From positions 248,001-312,000 of the forward strand of contig CAVRQR010000010.1 in the NCBI GenBank assembly GCA_963723495.1: a stretch of DNA of 64,000 nucleotides, in the 5' to 3' direction. The translations under genes were made by a program, and so were the position numbers. The notes beneath the pieces are model-generated. The model did no database searches, was not told where the DNA came from, and saw only the letters and a list, made by a program, of their open reading frames with translations. The stretch comes from Gp6-AA40 sp963723495 (lineage in GTDB: Bacteria; Acidobacteriota; Vicinamibacteria; Vicinamibacterales; UBA2999). Shown here in pieces: positions 17,724 to 25,891 of the stretch. The stretch's first letter is position 1; every line of letters begins with the position of its first letter.

Positions 17724-18658
17724 GCTGCCATGACCGCGTCGAGTTGATCGGGTGACGCGAAATTGGTGATGCGCGCGTCGGGATGAATCTTCTTGACGAG
17801 ACCTCCGAGCACCGACCCCGGACCTACCTCAACATACGTGGTGACGCCCTCGGACGCAAGGCGACGCACCACGGCCTCCCATTGGACTGGCGCGGATACC
17901 TGCTGCACGAGCGCATCGACGGCCGACCGGGCATCGCGCTTGGGCAACCCGTCCACGTTGGCAACGACGGGAACGCGAGGGTCCTGCACCGCAAGCGCGC
18001 GCAACTCGGGCGCCAGCCGCTCTTCGGCTGGTTTCATCAGCGCGCTGTGAAAGGGCGCGCTCACGGGCAACGGAACCGCTCTCTTGGCACCCAGCGCCAT
18101 GGCCCGATCAGAGGCGCGCCGTACAGCTCCGGCATGACCCGCGATGACCACCTGCCCCGCACCGTTGATGTTGGCCGGGCTGACGATCTCTCCTTCTGCC
18201 GCCTCCTCGCATGCCTGGCGCACGACATCGAGGCTTGCTCCCAGGATGGCCGCCATCGCGCCATGCCCAACCGGAACAGCCTCCTGCATGTAGCGTCCTC
18301 TGCGACGCACGATCCGAACCGCGTCACCAAACGGGACGGTGCCGGCTGCCACGTGCGCCGAGTACTCGCCGAGACTGTGTCCGGCGACAAACGCCGGTCG
18401 CGCCCCCCTCGATTCGAGCACCCGGCATGCCGCGATGCTGGTCGTCAGGATCGCCGGCTGCGTAATCTCCGTGAGCGCCAATCGCTTCTCGGGACCCCCG
18501 AAGCACAGTGCGCTCAACGCTTCCGACGGTCGCCCGTCGTCGACAAACGCCGCATCGGCCTCGGCAAAGGTGGCGCGAGCTTCGGGAAATGCATCGACGA
18601 GCGCCTGCCCCATGCCGACTTTCTGCGAACCCTGTCCCGGAAAGATGAACGCAATCAC
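17711..18658 (-). CDS. fabD: Malonyl-CoA-ACP transacylase
   Basis: FabD loads malonyl groups onto ACP. The protein has the N-terminal FIFPGQGSQKVGMG, the nucleophile motif GHSLGEYSAH, and NINGAGQVVIAG and VSAPFHSALM downstream. The start is taken at the GTG at 18658 (VIAFIFPGQGSQ); an upstream in-frame ATG would add 16 residues coded by a word-repeat hairpin (MDVGNWQLGF), which is not likely to be real protein. This gives 315 residues, the normal length. Confidence 0.93.
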   Translation of the reverse strand: MIAFIFPGQGSQKVGMGQALVDAFPEARATFAEADAAFVDDGRPSEALSALCFGGPEKRLALTEITQPAILTTSIAACRVLESRGARPAFVAGHSLGEYSAHVAAGTVPFGDAVRIVRRRGRYMQEAVPVGHGAMAAILGASLDVVRQACEEAAEGEIVSPANINGAGQVVIAGHAGAVRRASDRAMALGAKRAVPLPVSAPFHSALMKPAEERLAPELRALAVQDPRVPVVANVDGLPKRDARSAVDALVQQVSAPVQWEAVVRRLASEGVTTYVEVGPGSVLGGLVKKIHPDARITNFASPDQLDAVMAACSI

Positions 18659-18665
18659 CGAGCGT

Positions 18666-18770
18666 CCAATCCTGTCAAATCCCAACTGCCAATTTCCAAC
18701 GTCCAAACTCCAAAACAGTTCGAAACGACCGTTGCAGTTTGGGAGTTGGGAGTTGGGAGTTGGAAAGTCG
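18666..18770. repeat. Word-repeat hairpin, CAACTCCC/GGGAGTTG class, junction 2
   Basis: The left part holds words such as CCAACTGCCAATTTCCAAC and the right part GGGAGTTGGGAGTTGGGAG. Over about 30 aligned positions 24 are complementary. The right arm is a nearly perfect tandem repeat of TTGGGAG, while the left arm is more degenerate. It fills the junction between fabD and plsX. Confidence 0.75.
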
Positions 18771-18793
18771 CCACGGTTGTCACCATCGATTTC

Positions 18794-19807
18794 TCAGTGC
18801 TTGACTGAAGCGACTTCGCCAATTCCCTGCTCGACTCTGGCCATGAACTCGCTGCCCGCGAAGCGATACGCCATGGCGACGGCGTTTCGTATCGCACGCG
18901 CAGACGAACGACCGTGCCCGACGATGACGAGGCCCGCCACGCCCAGCAGCGCCGCACCACCGTACTCCGAGTAGTCCACACGACGCCGGAATCGGCGCAA
19001 CGCGCGCTTCGACAACAGATACCCGACCTGACTCGAGAACGTGCCACTGAGCTCATCCTCGAGCAACCCCTCGACCGTTTCGACGAGCCCCTCGCTCGTC
19101 TTGAGCACGATGTTTCCTGTGAAGCCGTCGCAAACGACCACGTCCGCAACACCGCTGTAGATCTCGCGACCCTCGACATTCCCGATGAAGCGCAGCGGCG
19201 ACGCCTTGAGCAGTTGGTGCGCTTCCCGCGTGAGTTCGTTGCCCTTGCTCTCTTCTTCACCGATCGACAGGAGACCGACCCGTGGGTCCTCGACTCCATG
19301 CGCGAGGCGGGCAAACACCGAACCCATCACCGCGAACTGCAGCAGATGCTGCGGCCGACACTCCACTGTGGCGCCCGCGTCGAGCAGGACCGCCGGACGG
19401 CCGCGAGTTGGAATCGTCGTCGCCAGAGCCGGACGATCAACCCCCGCGACCATGCCGAACGCCGCGTGGGCCGAGACCACGGTTGCACCTGTGTGCCCCG
19501 CGCTCACGAGCGCGGCGGCGTTCCGCGTCGCCACGAGATCGGCGGCGACACGCACGGACGAACGCGGCTTGCGCCGCATCGCCGGAACCGGGGTCTCCGC
19601 CATCTCGATGACGTCTGGGGCGTCCACAATCTCGATGCCCAGCGATTGCCAATCGGGATGCGCGCTCAGCGCGCGCTCGACCTCCCCGGTCTGGCCGACG
19701 AGAGCGATCGCGACGTCCAGGTGACGCGCCGCAGCCACTGCGCCGTCGACGACGACAGACGGCGCATGGTCACCGCCCATGGCGTCGACGGCAATGCGGA
19801 TCGGCAG
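18794..19807 (-). CDS. plsX: Phosphate acyltransferase PlsX (no ordinary start codon)
   Basis: PlsX makes acyl-phosphate from acyl-ACP for phospholipid synthesis. The family motifs are all there: IRIAVDAMGGDHAP at the N-terminus, SAGHTGATV, LLDAGATVECRPQHL, LSIGEEESKGN and VVCDGFTGNIVLKT. The problem is the start. After the rpmF stop at 19819 the first in-frame ATG is inside DAMGGD, so the real start must be non-standard; CTG at 19805-19807 gives LPIRIAVDAMGGD and 337 residues, which fits the family. ATC or ATT codons two to four positions later are other choices. Coupling to rpmF 11 bases upstream may allow this. Confidence 0.88.
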   Translation of the reverse strand: MPIRIAVDAMGGDHAPSVVVDGAVAAARHLDVAIALVGQTGEVERALSAHPDWQSLGIEIVDAPDVIEMAETPVPAMRRKPRSSVRVAADLVATRNAAALVSAGHTGATVVSAHAAFGMVAGVDRPALATTIPTRGRPAVLLDAGATVECRPQHLLQFAVMGSVFARLAHGVEDPRVGLLSIGEEESKGNELTREAHQLLKASPLRFIGNVEGREIYSGVADVVVCDGFTGNIVLKTSEGLVETVEGLLEDELSGTFSSQVGYLLSKRALRRFRRRVDYSEYGGAALLGVAGLVIVGHGRSSARAIRNAVAMAYRFAGSEFMARVEQGIGEVASVKH

Positions 19808-19818
19808 CGTCCTGCGTC

Positions 19819-20001
19819 CTATTCTTCGTCGACGGCCCGAACCGGTCGCGAGTTGTAGTACCCGCAGTGCGGGCAGATACGATGCGGGGCCTTGGGCTCC
19901 TGGCACTGCGGACAGAGGCCCGTGGTCGCGGCCCGCAAAGCGTCATGAGTGCGCCGCTTCGCGGTGCGCGTCTTGGAGTGTCTGCGTTTTGGATTCGGCA
20001 T
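19819..20001 (-). CDS. rpmF: 50S ribosomal protein L32
   Basis: This 60-residue basic protein starts MPNPKRRHSKTRTAKRRTHD and has the zinc-binding CPQC (30-33) and CPHC (43-46) pairs of the zinc-containing L32 form, followed by GYYNSRPVR. It lies between yceD and plsX, the usual order in many bacteria, and is probably cotranscribed with them. The C-terminus VRAVDEE is slightly longer than in some homologues. Confidence 0.96.
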   Translation of the reverse strand: MPNPKRRHSKTRTAKRRTHDALRAATTGLCPQCQEPKAPHRICPHCGYYNSRPVRAVDEE

Positions 20002-20022
20002 GGTAGCTAACGGTCTCCCCGA

Positions 20023-20535
20023 TTACTTCAATTCCTTGAGCGGCGCGAGCCGCGGGTCTTCCCATTGCGACGTGCACTGGCACGTTCCCGTATTCAGGTT
20101 CGTCCCGCACTGCGAACACAGCCCGGCGCACCCTTCCCGGCACAGCGGCTTCATCGGCAGCGCGAGGTAGAACAGTTCCCGCAGCACTTCGTTCAGATCG
20201 ATCTGATCGTCCCGGTAGTAACTGGTGTCGAGATCCTCGTCCGCAACCTCTCGCTCGTCCTCCGTCGACATCTCCGAAGCCGGCAGATAGCGGACGTCGA
20301 TCGCCCCGTCGAAGGGCATCCTGAACGGTTCGAGGCAGCGACTGCAGGTCAGTTCCAGCTCGGTACGCGCTGTGCCCACGAGACGAAAGCGGTCCTTGTC
20401 CTTGTGAATCTCGAGATCCACCTGGACGGGGGCCACCACCTGGTACGCCCCGCCTTCCTGCTCCATTTCATTGGGCGGAAACGTCCGGCCGAACTGGCTG
20501 ACGGGCTGGCGATACCGGGTGAGATCTAGCTGCAT
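20023..20535 (-). CDS. YceD/DUF177 family protein
   Basis: The 170-residue protein belongs to the YceD (DUF177) family, which is nearly always encoded just upstream of rpmF and is linked to 23S rRNA accumulation. The motif ELTCSRCLEPF in the middle and the C-terminal PLCREGCAGLCSQCGTNLN with four cysteines are typical. The start at 20535 (MQLDLTRYRQPV) is preferred over an ATG 15 codons upstream because a GAGGGG sequence lies about nine bases before it. It ends 21 bases before rpmF. Confidence 0.9.
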   Translation of the reverse strand: MQLDLTRYRQPVSQFGRTFPPNEMEQEGGAYQVVAPVQVDLEIHKDKDRFRLVGTARTELELTCSRCLEPFRMPFDGAIDVRYLPASEMSTEDEREVADEDLDTSYYRDDQIDLNEVLRELFYLALPMKPLCREGCAGLCSQCGTNLNTGTCQCTSQWEDPRLAPLKELK

Positions 20536-20580
20536 GACCGGTACACCCCTCGCGAAAATCGCGCGAAAGGCGACCTTCAA

Positions 20581-21639
20581 TTATAGCTGATTCCAGGCCA
20601 TCGGCCCCACCCATGGCTTCGGAATGAAGAGCCGTTCGTAGAGGGAAACCGCGAACCGGTCACTCATACCGGCGAGAAAGTCCCGCGCCGCAACATCGAG
20701 CCCCTCGCTCGCGACGATCCGGTCGTCGAGGAGGCCTGCAGGGCGCTCCCGCACTCGCTCCCAGAGCCCGCCGAGGATGCCTGTCGCCTTCTTGAATTCG
20801 GCCGTGGCAACCTCGTTCTCATACACGGCCTCGAAGAGAAACGCGCGCATCCTGAGCGTGGCCGACAGCACCGCATCGCTCATCCGGATCTCCGTCAGGC
20901 CGCCGTTCTGAGTCTCCGTCACGACGTCCTTGACCATCCTGGCGATACGGGCTGACGAGGTCCGGCCGAGCACCTCGACGGCATCGCCAGGCAAGTCGCT
21001 CGCGTGCATCACCCCCGCCCGCACGGCATCGTCGATATCGTGGTTCACGTAGGCAATGAGGTCAGCCACGCGCATGATCTGCCCTTCCAGCGTGGCCGCG
21101 CGCCTGGCCGGATCGACACCGACCGGTGAACCTTCCTTCCCCTTGGAATGCCGTCCGATGCCGTCGCGAACCTCCCACGTGAGGTTCAGCCCCTTGCCGT
21201 CATTCTCGAGGACGTCGACGATGCGCAGACTCTGCTCGTAGTGACGAAATCCCCCGGGCACGAGCGAGTCGAGCACCCGCTCGCCGGCGTGGCCGAATGG
21301 CGTATGACCGAGATCGTGACCGAGCGCGATCGATTCGGTCAGTTCTTCGTGAAGACGAAGAACCTTGGCGATCGTGCGCGCGATCTGCGACACCTCCAGC
21401 GTGTGCGTGAGCCGCGTGCGGTAGTGATCGCCCTCGGGCGCAAAAAAGACCTGCGTCTTGTGTTTCAGCCGCCGGAACGCCTTGGAGTGAATGATGCGAT
21501 CCCGATCGTGCTGGAACGCCGGCCGGACATCGTCTTCGGGTTCGCTGGTGAGCCGGCCGCGAGACTCGGCGCTCTTCGCCGCTTGCGGGGCGAGCGTCTC
21601 CCGCTCACGCTGTTCGAGGGCCTCACGGATGCTCGACAA
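20581..21639 (-). CDS. dGTP triphosphohydrolase-like HD-domain protein
   Basis: This HD-superfamily protein resembles deoxyguanosinetriphosphate triphosphohydrolases, which cleave dNTPs to the nucleoside and triphosphate. Key parts are SKAFRRLKHKTQVF, RTRLTHTLEVSQIARTIA, the HD motif in LGHDLGHTPFGHAGERVL, and MRVADLIAYVNHDIDDAVRA. The start is TTG at 21639: GGAGG lies six bases upstream and the codon falls within the end of the phosphopentomutase gene, so the two overlap by 17 bases. An upstream ATG gives a 49-residue extension inside the neighbour gene with no family resemblance. Length is 352 residues. Confidence 0.85.
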   Translation of the reverse strand: MSSIREALEQRERETLAPQAAKSAESRGRLTSEPEDDVRPAFQHDRDRIIHSKAFRRLKHKTQVFFAPEGDHYRTRLTHTLEVSQIARTIAKVLRLHEELTESIALGHDLGHTPFGHAGERVLDSLVPGGFRHYEQSLRIVDVLENDGKGLNLTWEVRDGIGRHSKGKEGSPVGVDPARRAATLEGQIMRVADLIAYVNHDIDDAVRAGVMHASDLPGDAVEVLGRTSSARIARMVKDVVTETQNGGLTEIRMSDAVLSATLRMRAFLFEAVYENEVATAEFKKATGILGGLWERVRERPAGLLDDRIVASEGLDVAARDFLAGMSDRFAVSLYERLFIPKPWVGPMAWNQL

Positions 21640-22801
21640 CGATGTCCTCCAGGAAGCTGGTGCCGCTGGCCAGCGGACCGACGCCGAAGTTGGCGGCGAG
21701 CGTCTGCCCGAGGTCCGCGAAGGTGCGGCGTGTTCCGATGTCGACTCCGGCACGCACACCCGCTCCGGCGAGGAGAATCGGCACATACTCGCGCGAGTGA
21801 TCCGTACTCGGCGTGGTGGGATCGTTGCCGTGATCGGCGGTGATGATCAGAAGATCCGAGTCCTGTAGTGCCGTCAGTACCTCACCAAGCCGTTCGTCGA
21901 ACTGTTCGAGGTTGCGGGCGTACCCCTCGACGTCGTTGCGGTGTCCGTAGAGCGTGTCGAAGTCCACGAGATTCACGAACACAAGGCCTGCGCGCGTCGA
22001 GCGTATGACATCCAGGACCTGATCCAGCCCTTCGCGGTCACTTCTGGCGGGTACGGCGCGAGTGATGCCGCGGCCGCCGAACAGATCCCTGACCTTGCCA
22101 ATCGACGTCACAGAGATGCCGTGGTTCGTCAGGAGATCGAGCAGCGTGTCGCGGGGAGGCGTCAACGCATAGTCGTGGCGATTCGCGGTGCGGATGAACG
22201 CGCCGGCCGAGCCGACGAATGGCCGCGCGATCACCCGGCCGATGTTCAGCGGCCCGACGATCTCGAAGGCGATCTCGCACATCCGGTATAGCTCATTCAC
22301 CGGAATCACGTCCTCGTGAGCGGCGACCTGGAACACGCTGTCGGCTGACGTGTACACGATGGGACTGCCGGTTCGGACGTGCTCGGCGCCGAGCCGCTCG
22401 ATGATCTCGGTGCCGGACGCCACCACGTTGCCAATCGATCGGCGACCGATGCGCTCCTCGAACTTCTGGACGATCTCGGCGGGAAAACCGTGGGGAAACG
22501 TCGCAAACGGGCGATCGAGCACGATCCCCATCATCTCCCAATGACCCGTGACGGAGTCCTTTCCGGCTGACGACTCCGCCATCCGCCCGAACGCCGACCG
22601 TCCCTCACCGCGGTCGCCATTGCCGAGATCGACCACGCGACCGAGACCAAGCGATCTCAGATGTGGAATCCGCAGCGGAACCTGGCGGGCGATGTTGCCG
22701 AGGGTGTTGCTGCCCTGATCGCCGTAAGCGGCGGCGTCCGGCAGCTCGCCGCAGCCGACGCTATCGAGCACGATCAGGACGACGCGTGGAAAGGCAGTCA
22801 G
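21623..22801 (-). CDS. deoB: Phosphopentomutase (start uncertain)
   Basis: DeoB interconverts ribose 1- and 5-phosphate. It has LIVLDSVGCGELPDA with the metal-binding Asp, SVTGHWEMMG, NLVDFDTLYGHRNDV and the metal motif ADHGNDPTT. A GTG at 22771 would cut off the first beta strand (RVVLIVLDSVG). The only start-like codon farther upstream is CTG at 22801, which overlaps the hfq stop in a CTGA junction; it yields 392 residues and a complete fold. The gene sits between hfq and the dGTPase-like gene and links to nucleoside salvage. Confidence 0.85.
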   Translation of the reverse strand: MTAFPRVVLIVLDSVGCGELPDAAAYGDQGSNTLGNIARQVPLRIPHLRSLGLGRVVDLGNGDRGEGRSAFGRMAESSAGKDSVTGHWEMMGIVLDRPFATFPHGFPAEIVQKFEERIGRRSIGNVVASGTEIIERLGAEHVRTGSPIVYTSADSVFQVAAHEDVIPVNELYRMCEIAFEIVGPLNIGRVIARPFVGSAGAFIRTANRHDYALTPPRDTLLDLLTNHGISVTSIGKVRDLFGGRGITRAVPARSDREGLDQVLDVIRSTRAGLVFVNLVDFDTLYGHRNDVEGYARNLEQFDERLGEVLTALQDSDLLIITADHGNDPTTPSTDHSREYVPILLAGAGVRAGVDIGTRRTFADLGQTLAANFGVGPLASGTSFLEDIVVEHP

Positions 22802-23034
22802 GTGAGCGATGTCTCGATCGTCGCGATGGCGTGCTTGAACGCCAGACGATCCCTGCCGTCGACGTCGAAGACGACGACGAACTTGTCGAAGTTCTTGATA
22901 CGGGCCTCGAAGTAGCGTCCGTCCATGAGATGGATCGTCACGAGCGCCCGCTCGCGCCGCGCCTGATTGAGGAACGTGTCCTGGATGTTCGGCTGCGCTG
23001 CGGACGAGGCGCGTGATTCAGTGATCTGGGACAT
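22798..23034 (-). CDS. hfq: RNA chaperone Hfq
   Basis: Hfq is a hexameric RNA-binding protein that helps small RNAs pair with mRNAs. The 78-residue sequence has NIQDTFLNQARRERALVTIH (Sm1 start), LMDGRYFEARIKNFDKFVVV, and the Sm2 motif KHAIATIE, close to the usual KHAIST. The N-terminal extension MSQITESRASSAAQP is longer than in E. coli and the acidic C-terminal tail is missing. It follows miaA with the usual ATG/TGA overlap, the conserved miaA-hfq order. Confidence 0.92.
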   Translation of the reverse strand: MSQITESRASSAAQPNIQDTFLNQARRERALVTIHLMDGRYFEARIKNFDKFVVVFDVDGRDRLAFKHAIATIETSLT

Positions 23035-23981
23035 CAGGGAGCGTCTCCTTGCCTGCTCAGACCCCGGGCTGCGAGCGTATCGAGTACGCGCTGCACGGTC
23101 TCCGGGCGCTCGCCCGGCCCCTCGAACCAGATAAGGTTAGGCTCTTTGCGAAACCAGATCAACTGTCGTCGCGCGTATCGACGATTCTCCTGGACGATGA
23201 GCGCACGCGTCGCATGCTCGTCTCGCAGTCCGCGCAGCATCTCCATCACCTGACGGTAGACCAGTCCGCCGAAGGGACGTGCATCGGGGGAAACACCACT
23301 CGCCAGCAACCGGCGCACCTCATCCACGATGCCACGCGCGAACTGTTGCTCGACCCGGCGCGCCACGCGTTCCGCGGTCAGTGCTGCCGGCAGTCGCAGA
23401 CCGATTGCAACGACCTCACAGTCGGCAATGAGCGAACGCGTTGCGGCAAAATGCGCGCTGAGTGGCTGCCCGGTCGAGAAATACACCTCTAACGCGCGCA
23501 CCAAACGCTTCCGATCCCTGGGCATGATCCGGAGCGCAGATTCCGAATCCACCGACTGCAACAGCCGATGCAGGCGTTCCGGTCCTTTCCGTTCGGCGAT
23601 TCTATCGAGGCGTTCTCGCAGTCCTTCATCGGCCCCTGGCCCCGGAAACAGCCCACGCGTCAACGCACGGTAGTAAAAACCCGTACCCCCGACCAGAATC
23701 GGTAATCGTCCCCTGCGGTGAATGTCACGAATCGCCCGCTCGGCATCCTCGGCGAAGCGAGCGGCTGTATACACCTCGGCCGAATCGGCGATGTCGATCA
23801 GGTGGTGCGGGATGCCTCGCCGCTCTTCGGGCGCGAGCTTGTCGGTGCCGATATCGAACCCACGATAGACGGCGGTTGAGTCGCAGTTGATGATCTCGCC
23901 GTCGAACGATGCGGCAAGCGACAGACTGAGGGCGCTCTTTCCCGATGCAGTGGGGCCGAGCACGGCAAGAACCCGGCTCAC
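23034..23981 (-). CDS. miaA: tRNA dimethylallyltransferase
   Basis: MiaA adds an isopentenyl group to A37 of tRNAs reading UNN codons. The 315-residue protein begins with the P-loop VLGPTASGKSALSLSLA, then NCDSTAVYRGFDIGTDKL, PHHLIDIADSAEVYTAARF, LVGGTGFYYRALTRGLFPG and, near the end, RRYARRQLIWFRKEPNLIWF. The GTG start at 23981 overlaps the stop of a possible tiny membrane gene in a GTGA junction. The stop overlaps the hfq start. Confidence 0.95.
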   Translation of the reverse strand: MSRVLAVLGPTASGKSALSLSLAASFDGEIINCDSTAVYRGFDIGTDKLAPEERRGIPHHLIDIADSAEVYTAARFAEDAERAIRDIHRRGRLPILVGGTGFYYRALTRGLFPGPGADEGLRERLDRIAERKGPERLHRLLQSVDSESALRIMPRDRKRLVRALEVYFSTGQPLSAHFAATRSLIADCEVVAIGLRLPAALTAERVARRVEQQFARGIVDEVRRLLASGVSPDARPFGGLVYRQVMEMLRGLRDEHATRALIVQENRRYARRQLIWFRKEPNLIWFEGPGERPETVQRVLDTLAARGLSRQGDAP

Positions 23982-24058
23982 GTCATCTTCACGAAGACGT
24001 AGACCGTCAATGCCACGAGGAGAACGATGAGGCCAAACTGCTGACTCCTGGTCGGCAC
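23978..24058 (-). CDS. Possible 26-residue single-span membrane peptide
   Basis: A short frame from a GTG at 24058 to a TGA that overlaps the miaA start encodes VPTRSQQFGLIVLLVALTVY and then VFVKMT: a short positive head and one hydrophobic span. It fills the gap between the TonB-like gene (stop 24075) and miaA and is joined to miaA by the same GTGA overlap seen at other gene pairs here, which argues for translation. It is too short to recognise; it could also be a chance frame. Confidence 0.35.
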   Translation of the reverse strand: MPTRSQQFGLIVLLVALTVYVFVKMT

Positions 24059-24074
24059 GCGCGTCCCGCTTCGA

Positions 24075-25022
24075 CTAATTCGGAGGACTTTCGTTGTAGT
24101 AGAACGTGACCGTGAAGAACGCCTTTGGCTCGGGGTACTCGGGTGGCAGCGGCTCCGTCGGGTTCGAACCCAGGATGGCGTTGTTGGCCGCCAGGTTGAA
24201 GGCATTGATATCTGACGGCGCGACGACCGAAATGTCGGTAATGTGCCCGTCCTTGTGAATGTTGAACTGGAGCACGACGCGGCCGCGGAAAGTCATGGCG
24301 GCATAGGGTACGAACCAGTTGCGACGCACCTGCGCGATGAATCGGCGCAGCCACGGTCCGAATTCGACTCCCTTGGTGTCGAACTGAATCGTCGCGCCGG
24401 GATCGGTCAGCCCGCCCTGCGGGTTGTGGAACGTCTCGTTCTGAACGTAGCGCTCGAGATTTTTGAGCGCGTCTCCCAGTGCACCTGGCGCGGGACGCGA
24501 CGTGGTCGGTGCACGCCGCGATCCGGTATCGGCCGGCGGGAGCGTGCGTGCGATCTCCTCCTGCGGCTCTGGCTGGGGTGGCTCCGTGTCCGGCTTCACG
24601 GGTGTCTCAGGCCCCCGCGCCTGCTCCTGCGGCGCTGCCTCGACGCGTTCCGGTGAATTGCCTTGAGAGAACGGCTGTGGGTTCTCGGGTTCCTTGGGAC
24701 GTAACGGCGCCTGTGACTGTCGATTGGCATCCGACAGATCTGCCCGTGGCCGCGGTTTCAGCGCCTCCAGATCGACCCTGGGCTGCACGAAGACGAAGCG
24801 TCGATCGTCGCGCTCGCGCTCCTGAAGACGAAGGAGTTCCTGTCGCCGCGCGTCGAGTTCTTCGGGGGTGGGTGCAAAGAGGTGGAGATTGGGACCGAAC
24901 TGGAACCAGAGGATCAAGAGGGCATGGAAGACGACCGACAGCAACACGCCATCTCTTATGGAGATGGCGCTACCGACTACCAGCTCATCCTGGTACCGTT
25001 CCTCGAAGTCGAAGTGTATCAA
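24075..25022 (-). CDS. TonB-like protein with proline-rich linker
   Basis: The 315-residue protein has a cytoplasmic head, one membrane span (DGVLLSVVFHALLILWFQFG, about residues 24-43), a long charged and proline-rich periplasmic linker (about 50-200), and a TonB-type C-terminal domain (GRVVLQFNIHKDGHITDISV, then DINAFNLAANNAILG and PLPPEYPEPKAFFTVTFYYN). Such proteins couple the inner-membrane proton gradient to outer-membrane transporters, although ExbB/ExbD genes are not seen nearby. The start is TTG at 25022, only some eight bases after the predicted transcription start. The next genes downstream are miaA and hfq. Confidence 0.82.
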   Translation of the reverse strand: MIHFDFEERYQDELVVGSAISIRDGVLLSVVFHALLILWFQFGPNLHLFAPTPEELDARRQELLRLQERERDDRRFVFVQPRVDLEALKPRPRADLSDANRQSQAPLRPKEPENPQPFSQGNSPERVEAAPQEQARGPETPVKPDTEPPQPEPQEEIARTLPPADTGSRRAPTTSRPAPGALGDALKNLERYVQNETFHNPQGGLTDPGATIQFDTKGVEFGPWLRRFIAQVRRNWFVPYAAMTFRGRVVLQFNIHKDGHITDISVVAPSDINAFNLAANNAILGSNPTEPLPPEYPEPKAFFTVTFYYNESPPN

Positions 25023-25036
25023 TAACCTAAGAGCAA

Positions 25037-25042
25037 ATTATA
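25037..25042 (-). promoter_or_regulatory. Extended -10 promoter element for the TonB-like gene
   Basis: On the minus strand TGGTATAAT gives a perfect TATAAT preceded by TG one base upstream, an extended -10 box. No good -35 box is present at 17 bases. Transcription would begin at about 25030, leaving a very short leader before the TTG at 25022. Confidence 0.5.
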
Positions 25043-25095
25043 CCAACCGCGATGGCCCGGAATATCCGTTAAAGCCCCCGGCAGTCAGTTCCCGC

Positions 25096-25846
25096 TTACC
25101 TCTTTGTCGGCTCTTCTCTAACCGCCGCATACAGATAGACGATTCCGAAGGTCAGCGGGACGGCGCGGACCTCCGCAAAGCCCGATTGTCTCAGAAGTGT
25201 CATGAACTCATCAGGAGGCGGAAACGCGCCCAACTGACGCCGGTAGATACGAATACGCTCCGGAATGGCCAGAGATTACGCGGCCGATGCGCGGCAGCAC
25301 CTGGCTGAAATACAACCGATACAAGGCGGCGAGTCCCGGAATGCGCGGCACGCTGAATTCGAGAATCGCCAGCCGTCCGCCGGGCCGCAGCACACGCGCC
25401 AGCTCACGGCAGGCGACGTCGGTCTTCGCCACGTTACGAACACCGAACGCCACCGTGGCTGCGTCGGCGAGGCCGTCAGGCGCAGGAATTCGCATCGCAT
25501 CACCGCGCACGAGGGCAATGTGCCGCTGCTCACCCGCGTCGCGCACCTTTCGCAGGCCGAGTGCCAGCATCGCGCCCGCGAAATCGACGCCGAGGACACG
25601 CGCCGCGTAACCCGTGACACCTCCACGCGCACCCCTGCGCGCCTCTAAAGCCACGTCCGCCGTTCCCGTGCACACGTCGATGAGCGTTTCACGGCCGGTA
25701 AGCTGCAGCGACGCGATCATGCGGGCGCGCCAGCGCCGATCGATGCCGGCGCTGAGGAGATGATTCAGCAGGTCGTATCGCGGCGCGATCGCATCGAACA
25801 TCCCGGCGATGCGGTCCGGTGTCTTGTCGGGAGCCAGATTAGCCAA
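25096..25846 (-). CDS. Demethylmenaquinone methyltransferase (UbiE/MenG family), frameshift near the end
   Basis: This SAM-dependent methyltransferase performs the last step of menaquinone synthesis. It shows MFDAIAPRYDLLNHLLSAGI, motif I LIDVCTGTADVAL, DAMRIPAPDGLADAATVAFG and VRNVAKTDVACRELARVLRP. After SGHSGAYSYLPAS a one-base change near 25232 throws the frame; the corrected tail reads LGAFPPPDEFMTLLRQSGFA and ends at a TAA at 25096-25098, matching the family C-terminus. Corrected length is about 250 residues. It is last in the menaquinone operon. Confidence 0.88.
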
Positions 25847-25891
25847 GTGAATTCAACAACGATCTTCGCGATCTTCGTGGCCGTTCGCGGT

